Positions 25,634 through 33,402 are shown, counted from the first letter of the stretch. The stretch is 64,000 bases of DNA from UBA4744 sp963723165 (GCA_963723165.1 CAVRPP010000012.1:16402-80401); one strand, 5' to 3'. Numbers and translations are program-made. The notes: generated by a model not told the origin, from the sequence alone.

Positions 25634-25817
25634 ACGAGCTGATATCGAAGCTAAGGCCAGGCAAATCGAACAGGCGCTGATGGAAACCAAGGAGAACGCT
25701 CAGGACAAGGCAGTGGTAATCGCCGTAGCGGTGGTGGCCGTGATCGCCTTGGCGTTCCTCCTCGGCAGACGGCGCGGCAAAAAGGGTGCCGCCATCATCG
25801 AGGTCTTCAAAGCCTGA
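25626..25817 (+). CDS. 63-residue single-pass membrane protein
   Basis: MVERADIEAKARQIEQALM forms a charged helix, followed by a single membrane helix (VVIAVAVVAVIALAFLLG) and an Arg/Lys-rich end RRRGKKG. GGAGGG precedes the ATG and the gene overlaps the holin-X-like gene, so the two are coupled. Function unknown. Confidence 0.65.
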   Translation: MVERADIEAKARQIEQALMETKENAQDKAVVIAVAVVAVIALAFLLGRRRGKKGAAIIEVFKA

Positions 25818-25835
25818 TCGAGTGACCGACCTGGG

Positions 25836-26033
25836 TCAGACTCCCGGCGGGGTGAACCGGATCGTCACCGCGTCCCCGGGACGGAGTTTCTTCTTGTAGA
25901 CGCGAGCCTTGGCCGGTTTCGAGGAACGCCACCACACGACGAAGAGCATGGCTGCGCCGAGGGCGACGAGGTTGGCGTCGCCGGTTCGCAATCCACGGAA
26001 GGCGTTGGCCAGGCCACGCTGTAACAGGTTCAT
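25836..26033 (-). CDS. 65-residue membrane-anchored protein
   Basis: MNLLQRGLANAFRGLRTGD, a single membrane helix (LVALGAAMLFVVWW), then KPAKARVYKKKLRPGDAVTIRF. The basic tail suggests a cytoplasmic C-terminus near acidic lipids or nucleic acid. It is divergent from the T-loop operon across only 34 bp and has TATCCT 7 nt before its ATG. Confidence 0.6.
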   Translation of the reverse strand: MNLLQRGLANAFRGLRTGDANLVALGAAMLFVVWWRSSKPAKARVYKKKLRPGDAVTIRFTPPGV

Positions 26034-26040
26034 GCAAAGC

Positions 26041-26046
26041 AGGATA
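26041..26046 (-). promoter_or_regulatory. putative -10 box, leaderless minus-strand gene
   Basis: TATCCT on the minus strand, 7 nt before ATG 26033, no ribosome site. Confidence 0.35.
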
Positions 26047-26053
26047 GGCGACT

Positions 26054-26059
26054 TAAAGT
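26054..26059 (+). promoter_or_regulatory. putative -10 box of the T-loop modification operon
   Basis: TAAAGT, 8 nt before ATG 26068. With the opposite TATCCT the two cores are only 7 bp apart, so the two polymerases cannot bind at once. Confidence 0.4.
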
Positions 26060-26067
26060 GGGGACAC

Positions 26068-26166
26068 ATGCGTAACGAAAAGTTCGTGAGGGTGGTTGTC
26101 TGGCTGGTGGTCATCTCGATGGTGCTCACCCTGGCGATCAGCTTCGGATCCCTGCTGTTCTCTTGA
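26068..26166 (+). CDS. 32-residue membrane peptide heading the ttu operon
   Basis: Too short for most gene finders. MRNEKFVRVVVWLVVISMV is followed by TLAISFGSLLFS: a basic N-terminus and one membrane helix. Size and layout resemble the DUF4044/Prli42 micro-proteins of Firmicutes, which anchor stressosomes, but that link is only by shape. Its TGA overlaps the TTG start of the sulfur-carrier gene, so it is probably translated and coupled. Confidence 0.55.
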   Translation: MRNEKFVRVVVWLVVISMVLTLAISFGSLLFS

Positions 26167-26360
26167 AAGTCATCCTCAGGCATCCAAAGCGGGAAGTCAC
26201 TGTGGATGGGCCGTGCCTGGTGCGCGAGCTCCTCGGTCGGCTGGATATCGTGCCCGAGTCCGTATTGGTGATCCGTGGCAACGAGTTGCTGACCCGCAGC
26301 GATCGGGTCGGGGCCGACGACGTCATCGAGCTCCGCCCGGTAATTTCCGGCGGGTCCTGA
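26163..26360 (+). CDS. ttuB: beta-grasp sulfur carrier, TtuB-like, ending -GGS
   Basis: 65 residues, TTG start overlapping the preceding TGA. VILRHPKREVTVDG, CLVRELLGRLDIVPESVL, RGNELLTRSDRVGADD and IELRPVISGGS match the MoaD/ThiS fold and especially Thermus TtuB, which ends ISGG. Such carriers are adenylated by an E1-like protein and hold sulfur as a C-terminal thiocarboxylate on the last Gly. Here a Ser codon follows GG before the stop, so the carrier should need C-terminal trimming. No E1 or JAMM protease gene lies in the window. ttuA follows after 1 nt. Confidence 0.85.
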   Translation: MKVILRHPKREVTVDGPCLVRELLGRLDIVPESVLVIRGNELLTRSDRVGADDVIELRPVISGGS

Positions 26361-26361
26361 G

Positions 26362-27270
26362 ATGAACTGTCGGGTCTGTAAGCAACGCGCCGCCGTTGAG
26401 GTCCGGCGTCACAATGCAGCTTTCTGTCCGGACCATTTCGTTGAGCATGTTCAACGTCAGGTCGCCCGGACGATTGACGACTACGACATGTTCGGACCAG
26501 AAGACCGGCTGGTGCTGGGGGTGTCGGGGGGGAAGGACAGTCTGGCGTTGTGGGACATCCTCACCCGTCTCGGCTATTCCGTTGATGGGGTCTACCTGCA
26601 TCTCGGCATCGGTGAGTACAGCTCCGAGAGCCTCGCGCTGTCGAAGAACTTCGCCGAGGAACGAGGTCTGGCGCTGGACGTCGTTGACCTGCCAGCCGAG
26701 TACGGTTTCTCGATTCCTCGAGCGGCAGCCTCCCAGAGCAGGAGCGCCTGCTCGGTATGTGGATTGTCCAAACGGTATCTCCTCAACCAGGCCGCCGCCG
26801 GTTACGACGTGCTGGTGATGGGTCACAACCTCGACGATGAAGCTGCCACGTTGCTCGGCAATGTCCTGAAGTGGAATACCGAGTATCTCGGCCGTCAAGC
26901 TCCAGTGCTGCCTGCCGTCGACGGTCTGGCCAGGAAGGTCAAGCCGTTGATACGGGTAGCCGAGCGTGAAACGGCCGCGTATGCCGTTCTGCGCGGGATT
27001 GACTACGAGGTCGAGGAGTGTCCAATGGTGGCGGGCAACACGATCAACCGTCTCAAAGAGCGGATGAGTGTGCTCGAAGGGAAGTCACCGGGAGTGAAGC
27101 AACAGTTCCTTTTTGGATTTCTCGAACGGGGTGCCGACCATTTCGAGAACCTCGACCAGGCCGATCTGAGAGCGTGCGGTTCGTGCGGGAGCCCGACCAC
27201 GTCGGATGTGTGCGCCTTCTGCCGGGTTCGGGATCGGGCTACCCGGCCTCGCCTGGAGCGCGACTCATGA
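26362..27270 (+). CDS. ttuA: TtuA/TtcA-family tRNA 2-thiouridylase
   Basis: 302 residues. N-terminal Zn site C3, C6, C22, H25; PP-loop SGGKDS at 55-60, which adenylates the tRNA base; C130 and C133 (SACSVCG) plus C220 (EECPMV) match the three Fe-S cysteines of Thermus TtuA; a second zinc knuckle CGSCG...CAFC sits at the end. Thermus TtuA makes 2-thioribothymidine at tRNA position 54, taking sulfur from TtuB, which is the gene next door. ATGA overlap with trmI gives a coupled set. Confidence 0.9.
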   Translation: MNCRVCKQRAAVEVRRHNAAFCPDHFVEHVQRQVARTIDDYDMFGPEDRLVLGVSGGKDSLALWDILTRLGYSVDGVYLHLGIGEYSSESLALSKNFAEERGLALDVVDLPAEYGFSIPRAAASQSRSACSVCGLSKRYLLNQAAAGYDVLVMGHNLDDEAATLLGNVLKWNTEYLGRQAPVLPAVDGLARKVKPLIRVAERETAAYAVLRGIDYEVEECPMVAGNTINRLKERMSVLEGKSPGVKQQFLFGFLERGADHFENLDQADLRACGSCGSPTTSDVCAFCRVRDRATRPRLERDS

Positions 27271-28052
27271 CCAGGCCCCTGGCTCCGGATGACGACTGCT
27301 TGCTGATCGACGCCAAAGGCAGGTACTACCTGATCCGGCTCACCGAAGAGGGTGTGTTCCATTCCCACCTCGGTCGACTGCCGCACGCCGACATCATCGG
27401 CGTCCCGGAGGGCAGCTCGGTCCGGTCGGAGAAGGGGAGTCCACTGGTGGTGCTGCGGCCGCGGTTTTTCGATTATGTCCTGAAGATGAAACGGGGCGCC
27501 CAGGTGGTCTACCCCAAAGACATCGGACCGATCCTCGTCTATGCCGACATCGCCCCGGGATCGCTGGTCCTCGAAGCCGGCACAGGTTCGGGAGCTCTTA
27601 CGATGGCGCTGCTGCGGGCTGTCGGCCCGGAGGGGCGGGTCGTCAGCATCGAGCGTCGAGAAGACCACGCCGAGCATGCCCGCCAGGCCATCGATCGCTT
27701 CTTTGGAGGGTTGCCCACCAATCTCGAGTTACGGATCGGGGACGTCGAGGATTTCGTGAAAGACGTGGAACCGGACCGGATCGTGCTCGACCTCCCGCAG
27801 CCCTGGGATGTCGTCGAGGGGGCGGTTGATTCACTGCAGGGTGGGGGAGTGTTCTGCTCCTATGTCCCGACGGTGCCCCAGATGCAGCAGACCGTGGAAG
27901 CGCTCCGCGGTAGCGGTTCCTTCGTGGAGCTCGCCTCGTTCGAGACCTTCTTGCGGACCTGGAATGTCGACGGCAGATCTGTGCGGCCGGATCATCGGAT
28001 GGTCGGGCACACCGGCTTCATAACCGTGGCCAGGAAAGTGGTGCCCGCCTGA
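27267..28052 (+). CDS. trmI: tRNA (adenine-58-N1)-methyltransferase TrmI
   Basis: 261 residues. N-terminal beta barrel, then the SAM-binding LEAGTGSGALTMALLRAVG (about 100-118), VVSIERREDHAEHARQ and DRIVLDLPQPWDVV, the motif IV region of TrmI. It makes m1A58 in the tRNA T-loop, as Rv2118c does in M. tuberculosis, where it also lies near the proteasome genes. It shares the TtuA transcript; both enzymes act on the same T-loop. Start chosen at the ATGA overlap. Confidence 0.92.
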   Translation: MTRPLAPDDDCLLIDAKGRYYLIRLTEEGVFHSHLGRLPHADIIGVPEGSSVRSEKGSPLVVLRPRFFDYVLKMKRGAQVVYPKDIGPILVYADIAPGSLVLEAGTGSGALTMALLRAVGPEGRVVSIERREDHAEHARQAIDRFFGGLPTNLELRIGDVEDFVKDVEPDRIVLDLPQPWDVVEGAVDSLQGGGVFCSYVPTVPQMQQTVEALRGSGSFVELASFETFLRTWNVDGRSVRPDHRMVGHTGFITVARKVVPA

Positions 28053-28108
28053 GGGCGGTAGTTCATCCGAGGGCTGAACGTTCGTCGGTTTCGCCGAGCG
28101 TCCGACCT

Positions 28109-28122
28109 ACCGGGACCCCGGT
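28109..28122. terminator. weak hairpin between convergent genes
   Basis: ACCGGGACCCCGGT can fold as a 5-bp stem, and lies between the trmI stop and the ferredoxin stop. It would serve both strands. A second small TCGG...CCGA stem lies at about 28084-28096. Confidence 0.25.
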
Positions 28123-28368
28123 TCACGGTTCGATGAAGATGCACTCTCCCGGGCATTCTTCAGCGGATTCGATCGTCAAATCTTCCTGCCCGGCAGGGAC
28201 CACAGCCACTCCGGCGGAGCCTTCTTCGTTGCCTTCCGAGGCGGCAAAGATCTTCTCTCCCTCGCGGACATAGGCCAACCCGTCGTCGAGGAGCACAAAA
28301 ACGTCGGGGGCGATTTCCTCGCACAACCCATCTCCTGTGCAGAGGTCTTGATCTATCCATACCTTCAT
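28123..28368 (-). CDS. ferredoxin
   Basis: 81 residues. DLCTGDGLCEE and ECPGECIFIE supply four cysteines at the two ends, typical of single-cluster 3Fe-4S/4Fe-4S ferredoxins of actinomycetes (often partners of cytochromes P450). The loop between them is long and acidic. It lies opposite mpa and beside trmI; the redox partner is not in view. The Fe-S TtuA nearby could be a client but that is speculation. Confidence 0.85.
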   Translation of the reverse strand: MKVWIDQDLCTGDGLCEEIAPDVFVLLDDGLAYVREGEKIFAASEGNEEGSAGVAVVPAGQEDLTIESAEECPGECIFIEP

Positions 28369-28484
28369 GGTGTGCTCCTGGTAGCCAATCGTTGTGAGCG
28401 CGACGATAAATCCTAGCGAGGGGAGTAACTTGCACGCGAATTGCTGGGAGCAGAGAGACCCATGGAGAAGTACTGCCTTGTTCG

Positions 28485-28490
28485 TATACT
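28485..28490 (+). promoter_or_regulatory. putative -10 box of the mpa operon
   Basis: TATACT, 18 nt before the ATG of mpa, with GAGGTGA (28499-28505) between as ribosome site. No clear -35 is visible 17 nt upstream. Confidence 0.4.
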
Positions 28491-28508
28491 GAAATGGCGA
28501 GGTGAGCT

Positions 28509-30245
28509 ATGACTCCAGACAACGAAGACCGCACACAAACAGAAGAATTGGTCGCTCTGCGAGCGACAGCCCGGTCTCTGCAAGAAGAGCTGGTTGTGTT
28601 GCGGCGCCGTCTTCAGGACGCCCCCGCCAGGATGCGGACGCTGGAGGAACGACTTCTCGAGACCAAAGGCCGGCTGACCCAGGCCGTAGCCCAGAACGAT
28701 AAGTTGTCGGCTGTTCTCGAAGAGGCCCGTCAGCAGCTGGCCGTGTTGCGAGAAGAAGTCGAGAAGCTGTCGGCGCCCCCGAACGCCTTCGGTGCAATCC
28801 TCGGTGTCAACGATGACGGCACGGTGGACGTGATGATGGGTGGGCGCAAACTCCGGGTGAGTGCGCAGCCCAGCATCGAAGTCAAGCAGCTTCAAATCGG
28901 TCAGGAAGTTCTCCTGAACGAGTCCATGAATCTCGTGGACGTGCGCGATTTTGAACCGACCGGGGAAGTGGCAGCCGTCAAAGAGAACCTCGGAGACGGG
29001 CGTCTCCTCGTGCTGGCCCATGCCGACGAGGAACGTGTGGTTGAGTTGTCCGATCCCATGGCGGGTCAGCCCATCCGAGCCGGGGACCATGTGCGGATCG
29101 ACTCCCGGTCCGGACTGGTACTCGAGAGAATCTTGAGACCAGAGGTCGAGGAACTGGTGCTCGAAGAGGTACCGGATGTCACCTACGAGCAAGTCGGAGG
29201 GTTGCGTGGTCAGATCGAGACGATTCGCGACGCCGTTGAACTGCCCTATGTGCACAAAGAGAAGTTCGACCGTTACGGGCTCGAAGCGCCCAAAGGCGTT
29301 CTCCTCTACGGTCCGCCCGGGTGCGGAAAGACGCTCATAGCCAAGGCCGTGGCCAACAGCCTTGCCAAAGCGGTTGCGGAGCGAATGGGTCGCGACGATG
29401 CCAGGTCCTATTTCCTCAACATCAAGGGACCGGAGTTGCTGAACAAGTACGTCGGAGAGACAGAGCGGCAGATTCGGTTGATCTTCCAGCGGGCCAAAGA
29501 GAAATCGGATGAAGGTGTGCCGGTCATTGTGTTCTTCGATGAGATGGATTCCTTGTTCCGGACCCGGGGAACCGGCATCTCGTCCGACGTCGAGTCCACC
29601 ATCGTGCCGCAGTTGCTTTCTGAACTCGACGGAGTCGAAAGCCTCAAGAACGTGATCGTCATCGGTGCCTCGAACCGGGAGGATCTTATCGACCCGGCGA
29701 TCCTGCGGCCGGGGCGACTGGACGTGAAGATCAAGATAAGTCGTCCTGATGCGGATGCCGCTCGCCAGATCTTCGGAATCTACCTGCGCGGTGATATCCC
29801 CCTCGACGAGGAAGAATTGGCCGCGTCGGGGAATCGCGACTCACTGACCACGAGAATGATCGACGAAACCGTCGACTTGATGTATTCGACCGAGCACGAG
29901 AACCGGTTCCTCGAGGTCACCTACGCCAACGGGGACAGAGAGGTCCTCTATTTCAAAGACTTCTCCAGCGGCGCCATGATCGAGAACATTGTCCGGCGTG
30001 CCAAGAAAGACGCCATCAAACGGGAGATCGCCGGGGGCCCGGGTGGCCTGAAGACCATGGACTTGCTGGCCGCCATCAAACAAGAATTCGCCGAACATGA
30101 GGACTTGCCCAACACGACCAATCCTGACGACTGGGCAAAGATCTCCGGCAAGAAGGGTGAGCGGATCGTCTATGTGCGCACCTTGATCGAGGGTGAGGCC
30201 GAGGGTAAGTCCATCGAAGCCGTCACGACCGGCCAGTACCTCTGA
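28509..30245 (+). CDS. mpa: proteasome-activating AAA+ ATPase Mpa/ARC
   Basis: 578 residues. An N-terminal coiled coil (about 9-90) captures Pup; two OB domains follow (about 90-210); the AAA+ module has Walker A GPPGCGKT (268-275) and Walker B VIVFFDE (339-345). The C-terminus GQYL is the tail that docks into the PrcBA gate. It forms a hexamer that unfolds pupylated proteins. First gene of a six-gene run with dop, pup, prcB, prcA; the stop is 2 nt from the dop start. Confidence 0.96.
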   Translation: MTPDNEDRTQTEELVALRATARSLQEELVVLRRRLQDAPARMRTLEERLLETKGRLTQAVAQNDKLSAVLEEARQQLAVLREEVEKLSAPPNAFGAILGVNDDGTVDVMMGGRKLRVSAQPSIEVKQLQIGQEVLLNESMNLVDVRDFEPTGEVAAVKENLGDGRLLVLAHADEERVVELSDPMAGQPIRAGDHVRIDSRSGLVLERILRPEVEELVLEEVPDVTYEQVGGLRGQIETIRDAVELPYVHKEKFDRYGLEAPKGVLLYGPPGCGKTLIAKAVANSLAKAVAERMGRDDARSYFLNIKGPELLNKYVGETERQIRLIFQRAKEKSDEGVPVIVFFDEMDSLFRTRGTGISSDVESTIVPQLLSELDGVESLKNVIVIGASNREDLIDPAILRPGRLDVKIKISRPDADAARQIFGIYLRGDIPLDEEELAASGNRDSLTTRMIDETVDLMYSTEHENRFLEVTYANGDREVLYFKDFSSGAMIENIVRRAKKDAIKREIAGGPGGLKTMDLLAAIKQEFAEHEDLPNTTNPDDWAKISGKKGERIVYVRTLIEGEAEGKSIEAVTTGQYL

Positions 30246-30247
30246 TT

Positions 30248-31774
30248 GTGACGATCCACAAGGTCTGCGGCACCGAGACCGAATACGGCATCTCGGTCAG
30301 GGGTCAGCTTGATTTCAACCCCGCAATAGCCTCGGGCCAGGTCGTCAACTCGTATGCAGGAACTCGCGCCAGGGTGCAGTGGTCGTTCGAAGAAGAGTCG
30401 CCGGGTCGAGACGCGAGAGGGTTTGGGGTTGAGGGAGCGGTCGTTGCCGACTACGACAACGCCCTCGTCAACGTCGTTCTTTCCAACGGCGCCCGTCTGT
30501 ACGTCGATCACGCTCATCCGGAGTACTCGACGCCCGAATGTTTCGATCCGCTGGAAGCCACGCTGCACGACAAAGCAGGGGAATGGGTGATGGCCAGGGC
30601 CGGTATCTCGGCCGGAACTCTGCTGGAAGGCGGCCGGCGCATGGGCCTCTACAAGAACAACAGCGACGGCAAGGGAAACTCATACGGGACCCATGAGAAC
30701 TATTTGCTTTCTCGTGAGTTGCCTTTTGCCGATGTGATCCAATACTTCACGACGTTCCTCGTGACCAGGCAGATATTCACCGGTTCCGGGAAGGTCGGAT
30801 CGGAGAACGGCCGTCCCGACGTCCCGTTTCAGCTGACACAGAGGGCAGACTTTTTCGAAGAGCGGGTCGGGCTCGAAACCACACTGAAACGGCCGATCAT
30901 CAATACCCGGGACGAACCGCACGGGGACCCCACCAAGTACCGGCGCTTGCACGTCATCATCGGCGATGCCAACTTGTCGGAGATCCAGACCTTCGTGAAG
31001 CTGGGGACCGCCTCGCTATTTCTGGCAGCTCTCGAGGACGGTGCGCTGCCTGATCCGGTAATCCTGGAGGATCCGGTGCAATCCACCTGGCAAGTGAGCC
31101 ACGACCTCGAGTTGGGGCTTCCCCTCGCCCTCGCCGACGGCGGTTCGGCAACTGCCCTCGAGCTCTCCTGGCAATATCTGGAGTGGTTGACGAAGTACGC
31201 GGAGCAAGCGGCGCCCGACCACGCATATGAGCGTGTCCTGGCTCTGTGGGAGGGCATCCTGACCGATCTCGAGGCGGATCCGACGCGGTTGGCGGATCGG
31301 TTGGATTGGGCAGCCAAGCTCCGAATCATCGAAGGGTATCGCCAACGAGACGGGCTGGCATGGGATGACCCAAAGCTGCGGGCTCTCGATCTCCAGTACC
31401 ACGATGTCGATCCGGAGCGAGGCCTCTACTACCGCCTGGCGGCGAGAGGCTCGATGCAACGACTCTTCACGGACGATCAGATTGAAGCGGCCGTTTCCGA
31501 ACCCCCGGAACGAACCCGGGCCTATTTCCGGGGCCGCTGCGTAACCCGGTTTTCGGAGTCCCTTGTTGCCGCCAACTGGGATTCCCTCGTGTTCGAAGTG
31601 GGGGACGATACCTTGAAGCGGGTGCCTATGATGGAGCCGCTGCGGGGCACCAAAGAACGCGTTGACGCCGTGCTGAATCAGGCCACCGATGCGGCCGAAT
31701 TGGTTCGGGCACTAGGAGGTAGCAATGGCCGAACAGGAACGGAAGAAGGTTCAACGGAAGGGAACCGAAGCTGA
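30248..31774 (+). CDS. dop: Pup deamidase/depupylase
   Basis: 508 residues, near the 502 of Mycobacterium Dop. HKVCGTETEYGISV is the N-terminal catalytic strand; SNGARLYVDHAHPEYSTPE and TPFGDEPH-like motifs NTRDEPHGDPTKYRRLHVI bind ATP/Mg. Dop removes the C-terminal amide of PupGln so PafA can use it, and also depupylates. The C-terminal 20 residues (SNGRTGTEEGSTEG) are low-complexity; their codons overlap the start of pup by 50 nt. Confidence 0.95.
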   Translation: MTIHKVCGTETEYGISVRGQLDFNPAIASGQVVNSYAGTRARVQWSFEEESPGRDARGFGVEGAVVADYDNALVNVVLSNGARLYVDHAHPEYSTPECFDPLEATLHDKAGEWVMARAGISAGTLLEGGRRMGLYKNNSDGKGNSYGTHENYLLSRELPFADVIQYFTTFLVTRQIFTGSGKVGSENGRPDVPFQLTQRADFFEERVGLETTLKRPIINTRDEPHGDPTKYRRLHVIIGDANLSEIQTFVKLGTASLFLAALEDGALPDPVILEDPVQSTWQVSHDLELGLPLALADGGSATALELSWQYLEWLTKYAEQAAPDHAYERVLALWEGILTDLEADPTRLADRLDWAAKLRIIEGYRQRDGLAWDDPKLRALDLQYHDVDPERGLYYRLAARGSMQRLFTDDQIEAAVSEPPERTRAYFRGRCVTRFSESLVAANWDSLVFEVGDDTLKRVPMMEPLRGTKERVDAVLNQATDAAELVRALGGSNGRTGTEEGSTEGNRS

Positions 31775-31919
31775 GTCCGAGGCCATCCAACCTGCCTCGA
31801 GTGAGGCTGCCGCCGAAACGACGGACAAGATCGATGAACTGCTCGACGAGATCGACGAAGTGCTCGAAGAGAACGCCGAGGAGTTCGTGAAGAACTACGT
31901 CCAAAAGGGCGGGCAATGA
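31725..31919 (+). CDS. pup: prokaryotic ubiquitin-like protein Pup
   Basis: 64 residues ending in GGQ, the form that Dop deamidates to GGE. The acidic coiled segment DKIDELLDEIDEVLEENAEEF binds Mpa; the C-terminus VKNYVQKGGQ enters PafA/Dop. The start is preceded by AGGAGG (31713-31718) inside dop, so it is read from within the dop gene. The ATGA overlap with prcB follows. Pup attaches through its C-terminal Glu side chain to lysines. Confidence 0.97.
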   Translation: MAEQERKKVQRKGTEAESEAIQPASSEAAAETTDKIDELLDEIDEVLEENAEEFVKNYVQKGGQ

Positions 31920-32719
31920 GCGTCGACCGGTTCACCGGAGGGCTTCCGGCCGGCGCCCCGGCGCCGGGCACCAGCTTCACCGATCTGCTTCGCTCGCTCG
32001 ATCTCGCCCCGGAATGGAACGGTGGGAGCGGCGGCGGTGGCGGCTCGCTGACGGTTCCCGAGGGCACAACGGTGCTCGCTCTCCGTTATGCCAGCGGGGT
32101 GGTGATGGTTGGCGATCGGCAGGCCACTGAAGGGCACCTGGTTGCCCACCGCCGAATCCAAAAAGTCTTTCAAGCCGACACGTATTCGGCCGTGGCCATT
32201 TCCGGGACCGCCGGCCTGGCGATTGAGATGGTCCGTTTGTTCCAAACGGAACTCGAACACTATGAAAAGCTCGAGGGAGCCAGGTTGAGCCTCGAGGGGA
32301 AGGCGACCTATCTGGCCCGAATGGTTCGCGCCCAACTTCCGATGGTATTTCAAGGTCTCGTGGTGGTCCCGTTGTTCGCAGGCTTCGATGAAGCCGAGCA
32401 GCAAGGGCGGCTCTACACGTTCGACGTCGTGGGCGGGCGCTACGAGGAGCAGGACTTCGGCGCCACCGGTTCTGGTGGCCGGGATGCCAAATCGTTCTTG
32501 CGCGGGGCCTATGAAGAAGATCTCGATGAGCAAGCGGCACTCGAAGTAGCCCTCCGGGCGCTGATTACCGCCTCCGAGGAAGATACGGCCACTGGTGGTC
32601 CCGATGCACATCGGGGGATCTTCCCCAATGTGGTGACCGTCACCGTGGAGGGCTTTCGCGAAGTGCCGGAGGAACAGGTTGCCGTCATTTCGGCGGCGGC
32701 CATGGAGGCCACGCGATGA
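31916..32719 (+). CDS. prcB: 20S proteasome beta subunit
   Basis: 267 residues. The mature enzyme begins at Thr51 of GTTVLALRYASGVVMVGDRQAT, in line with the Thr1 nucleophile of PrcB; residues 1-50 form a propeptide with a Gly-rich run (GGSGGGGGS) just before the cleavage point. GDRQAT and the Lys33/Asp17 equivalents look intact. Cleavage occurs on assembly with PrcA. Overlaps pup by 4 nt and prcA by 4 nt. Confidence 0.95.
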   Translation: MSVDRFTGGLPAGAPAPGTSFTDLLRSLDLAPEWNGGSGGGGGSLTVPEGTTVLALRYASGVVMVGDRQATEGHLVAHRRIQKVFQADTYSAVAISGTAGLAIEMVRLFQTELEHYEKLEGARLSLEGKATYLARMVRAQLPMVFQGLVVVPLFAGFDEAEQQGRLYTFDVVGGRYEEQDFGATGSGGRDAKSFLRGAYEEDLDEQAALEVALRALITASEEDTATGGPDAHRGIFPNVVTVTVEGFREVPEEQVAVISAAAMEATR

Positions 32720-33393
32720 GCATGCCGTTTTACGTCCCGCCCGAGCAACTCGTCAAGGATCGGGCCGAATACGCCCGGAAGGGCATCGCCCGGGGACGTT
32801 CCATCGTGGCGATGGAGTATGCAGCAGGGGTGTTGCTGCTGGCCGAGAACCCCAGCCGCACGCTGTACAAGATCAGCGAGATCTACGATCGCATTGCGTT
32901 TGCCGGCGTCGGCAAGTACAACGAATTCGAAGCGTTGCGGGTGGCCGGGATCCGGCATGCCGATCTCAAGGGGTACATGTACGGGAGGTCCGACGTGGCG
33001 GCCAAAGGTCTGGCCAATGCCTTCTCGCAGACTCTTGGCAACATCTTTACGCACGAGATCAAGCCGTATGAGGTGGAGATTCTGGTCGCTGAAGTTGGCG
33101 TCAACGGCGACGGCAACCGGCTCTTCAAGGTGACATACGACGGCACGCTGTACGAAGAACGCGGCTTTTGCGCGATCGGCGGCCAGGCTGAAGTGCTGAC
33201 AACGACTCTGGGCGAGAAATACACGGCGCCGGTGAACTTGACGGAAACTATGCAGATGGTGGCGGCCGCATTCCAGGAGGTCGAGCAGCGAGAGATCGAT
33301 GGTTGGGAAGCGGCCCTTCTCGACGGTACCGGTGAGCGCCGCATGTTCCGGCGGCTCAGCCAGGAGGAGATCGCGACAGCATTGCCGGGTTGA
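32716..33393 (+). CDS. prcA: 20S proteasome alpha subunit
   Basis: 225 residues. FYVPPEQLVKDRAEYARKGIARG is the gate-forming N-terminus; VALEYA-type core MEYAAGVLLLAENPS, FAGVGKYNEFEALRVAGIRHADLKG and YTAPVNLTE follow family order. Forms the outer rings that hold PrcB and accept the Mpa tail. ATGA overlap with prcB. The proteasome gene run ends here; pafA lies 430 bp on. Confidence 0.95.
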   Translation: MSMPFYVPPEQLVKDRAEYARKGIARGRSIVAMEYAAGVLLLAENPSRTLYKISEIYDRIAFAGVGKYNEFEALRVAGIRHADLKGYMYGRSDVAAKGLANAFSQTLGNIFTHEIKPYEVEILVAEVGVNGDGNRLFKVTYDGTLYEERGFCAIGGQAEVLTTTLGEKYTAPVNLTETMQMVAAAFQEVEQREIDGWEAALLDGTGERRMFRRLSQEEIATALPG

Positions 33394-33402
33394 TGGATCT
33401 TC

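Noticed and set aside
27018..27266. Upstream extension of the trmI frame
   Set aside because: It lies within ttuA and has shadow composition; the ATGA start at 27267 matches the family.
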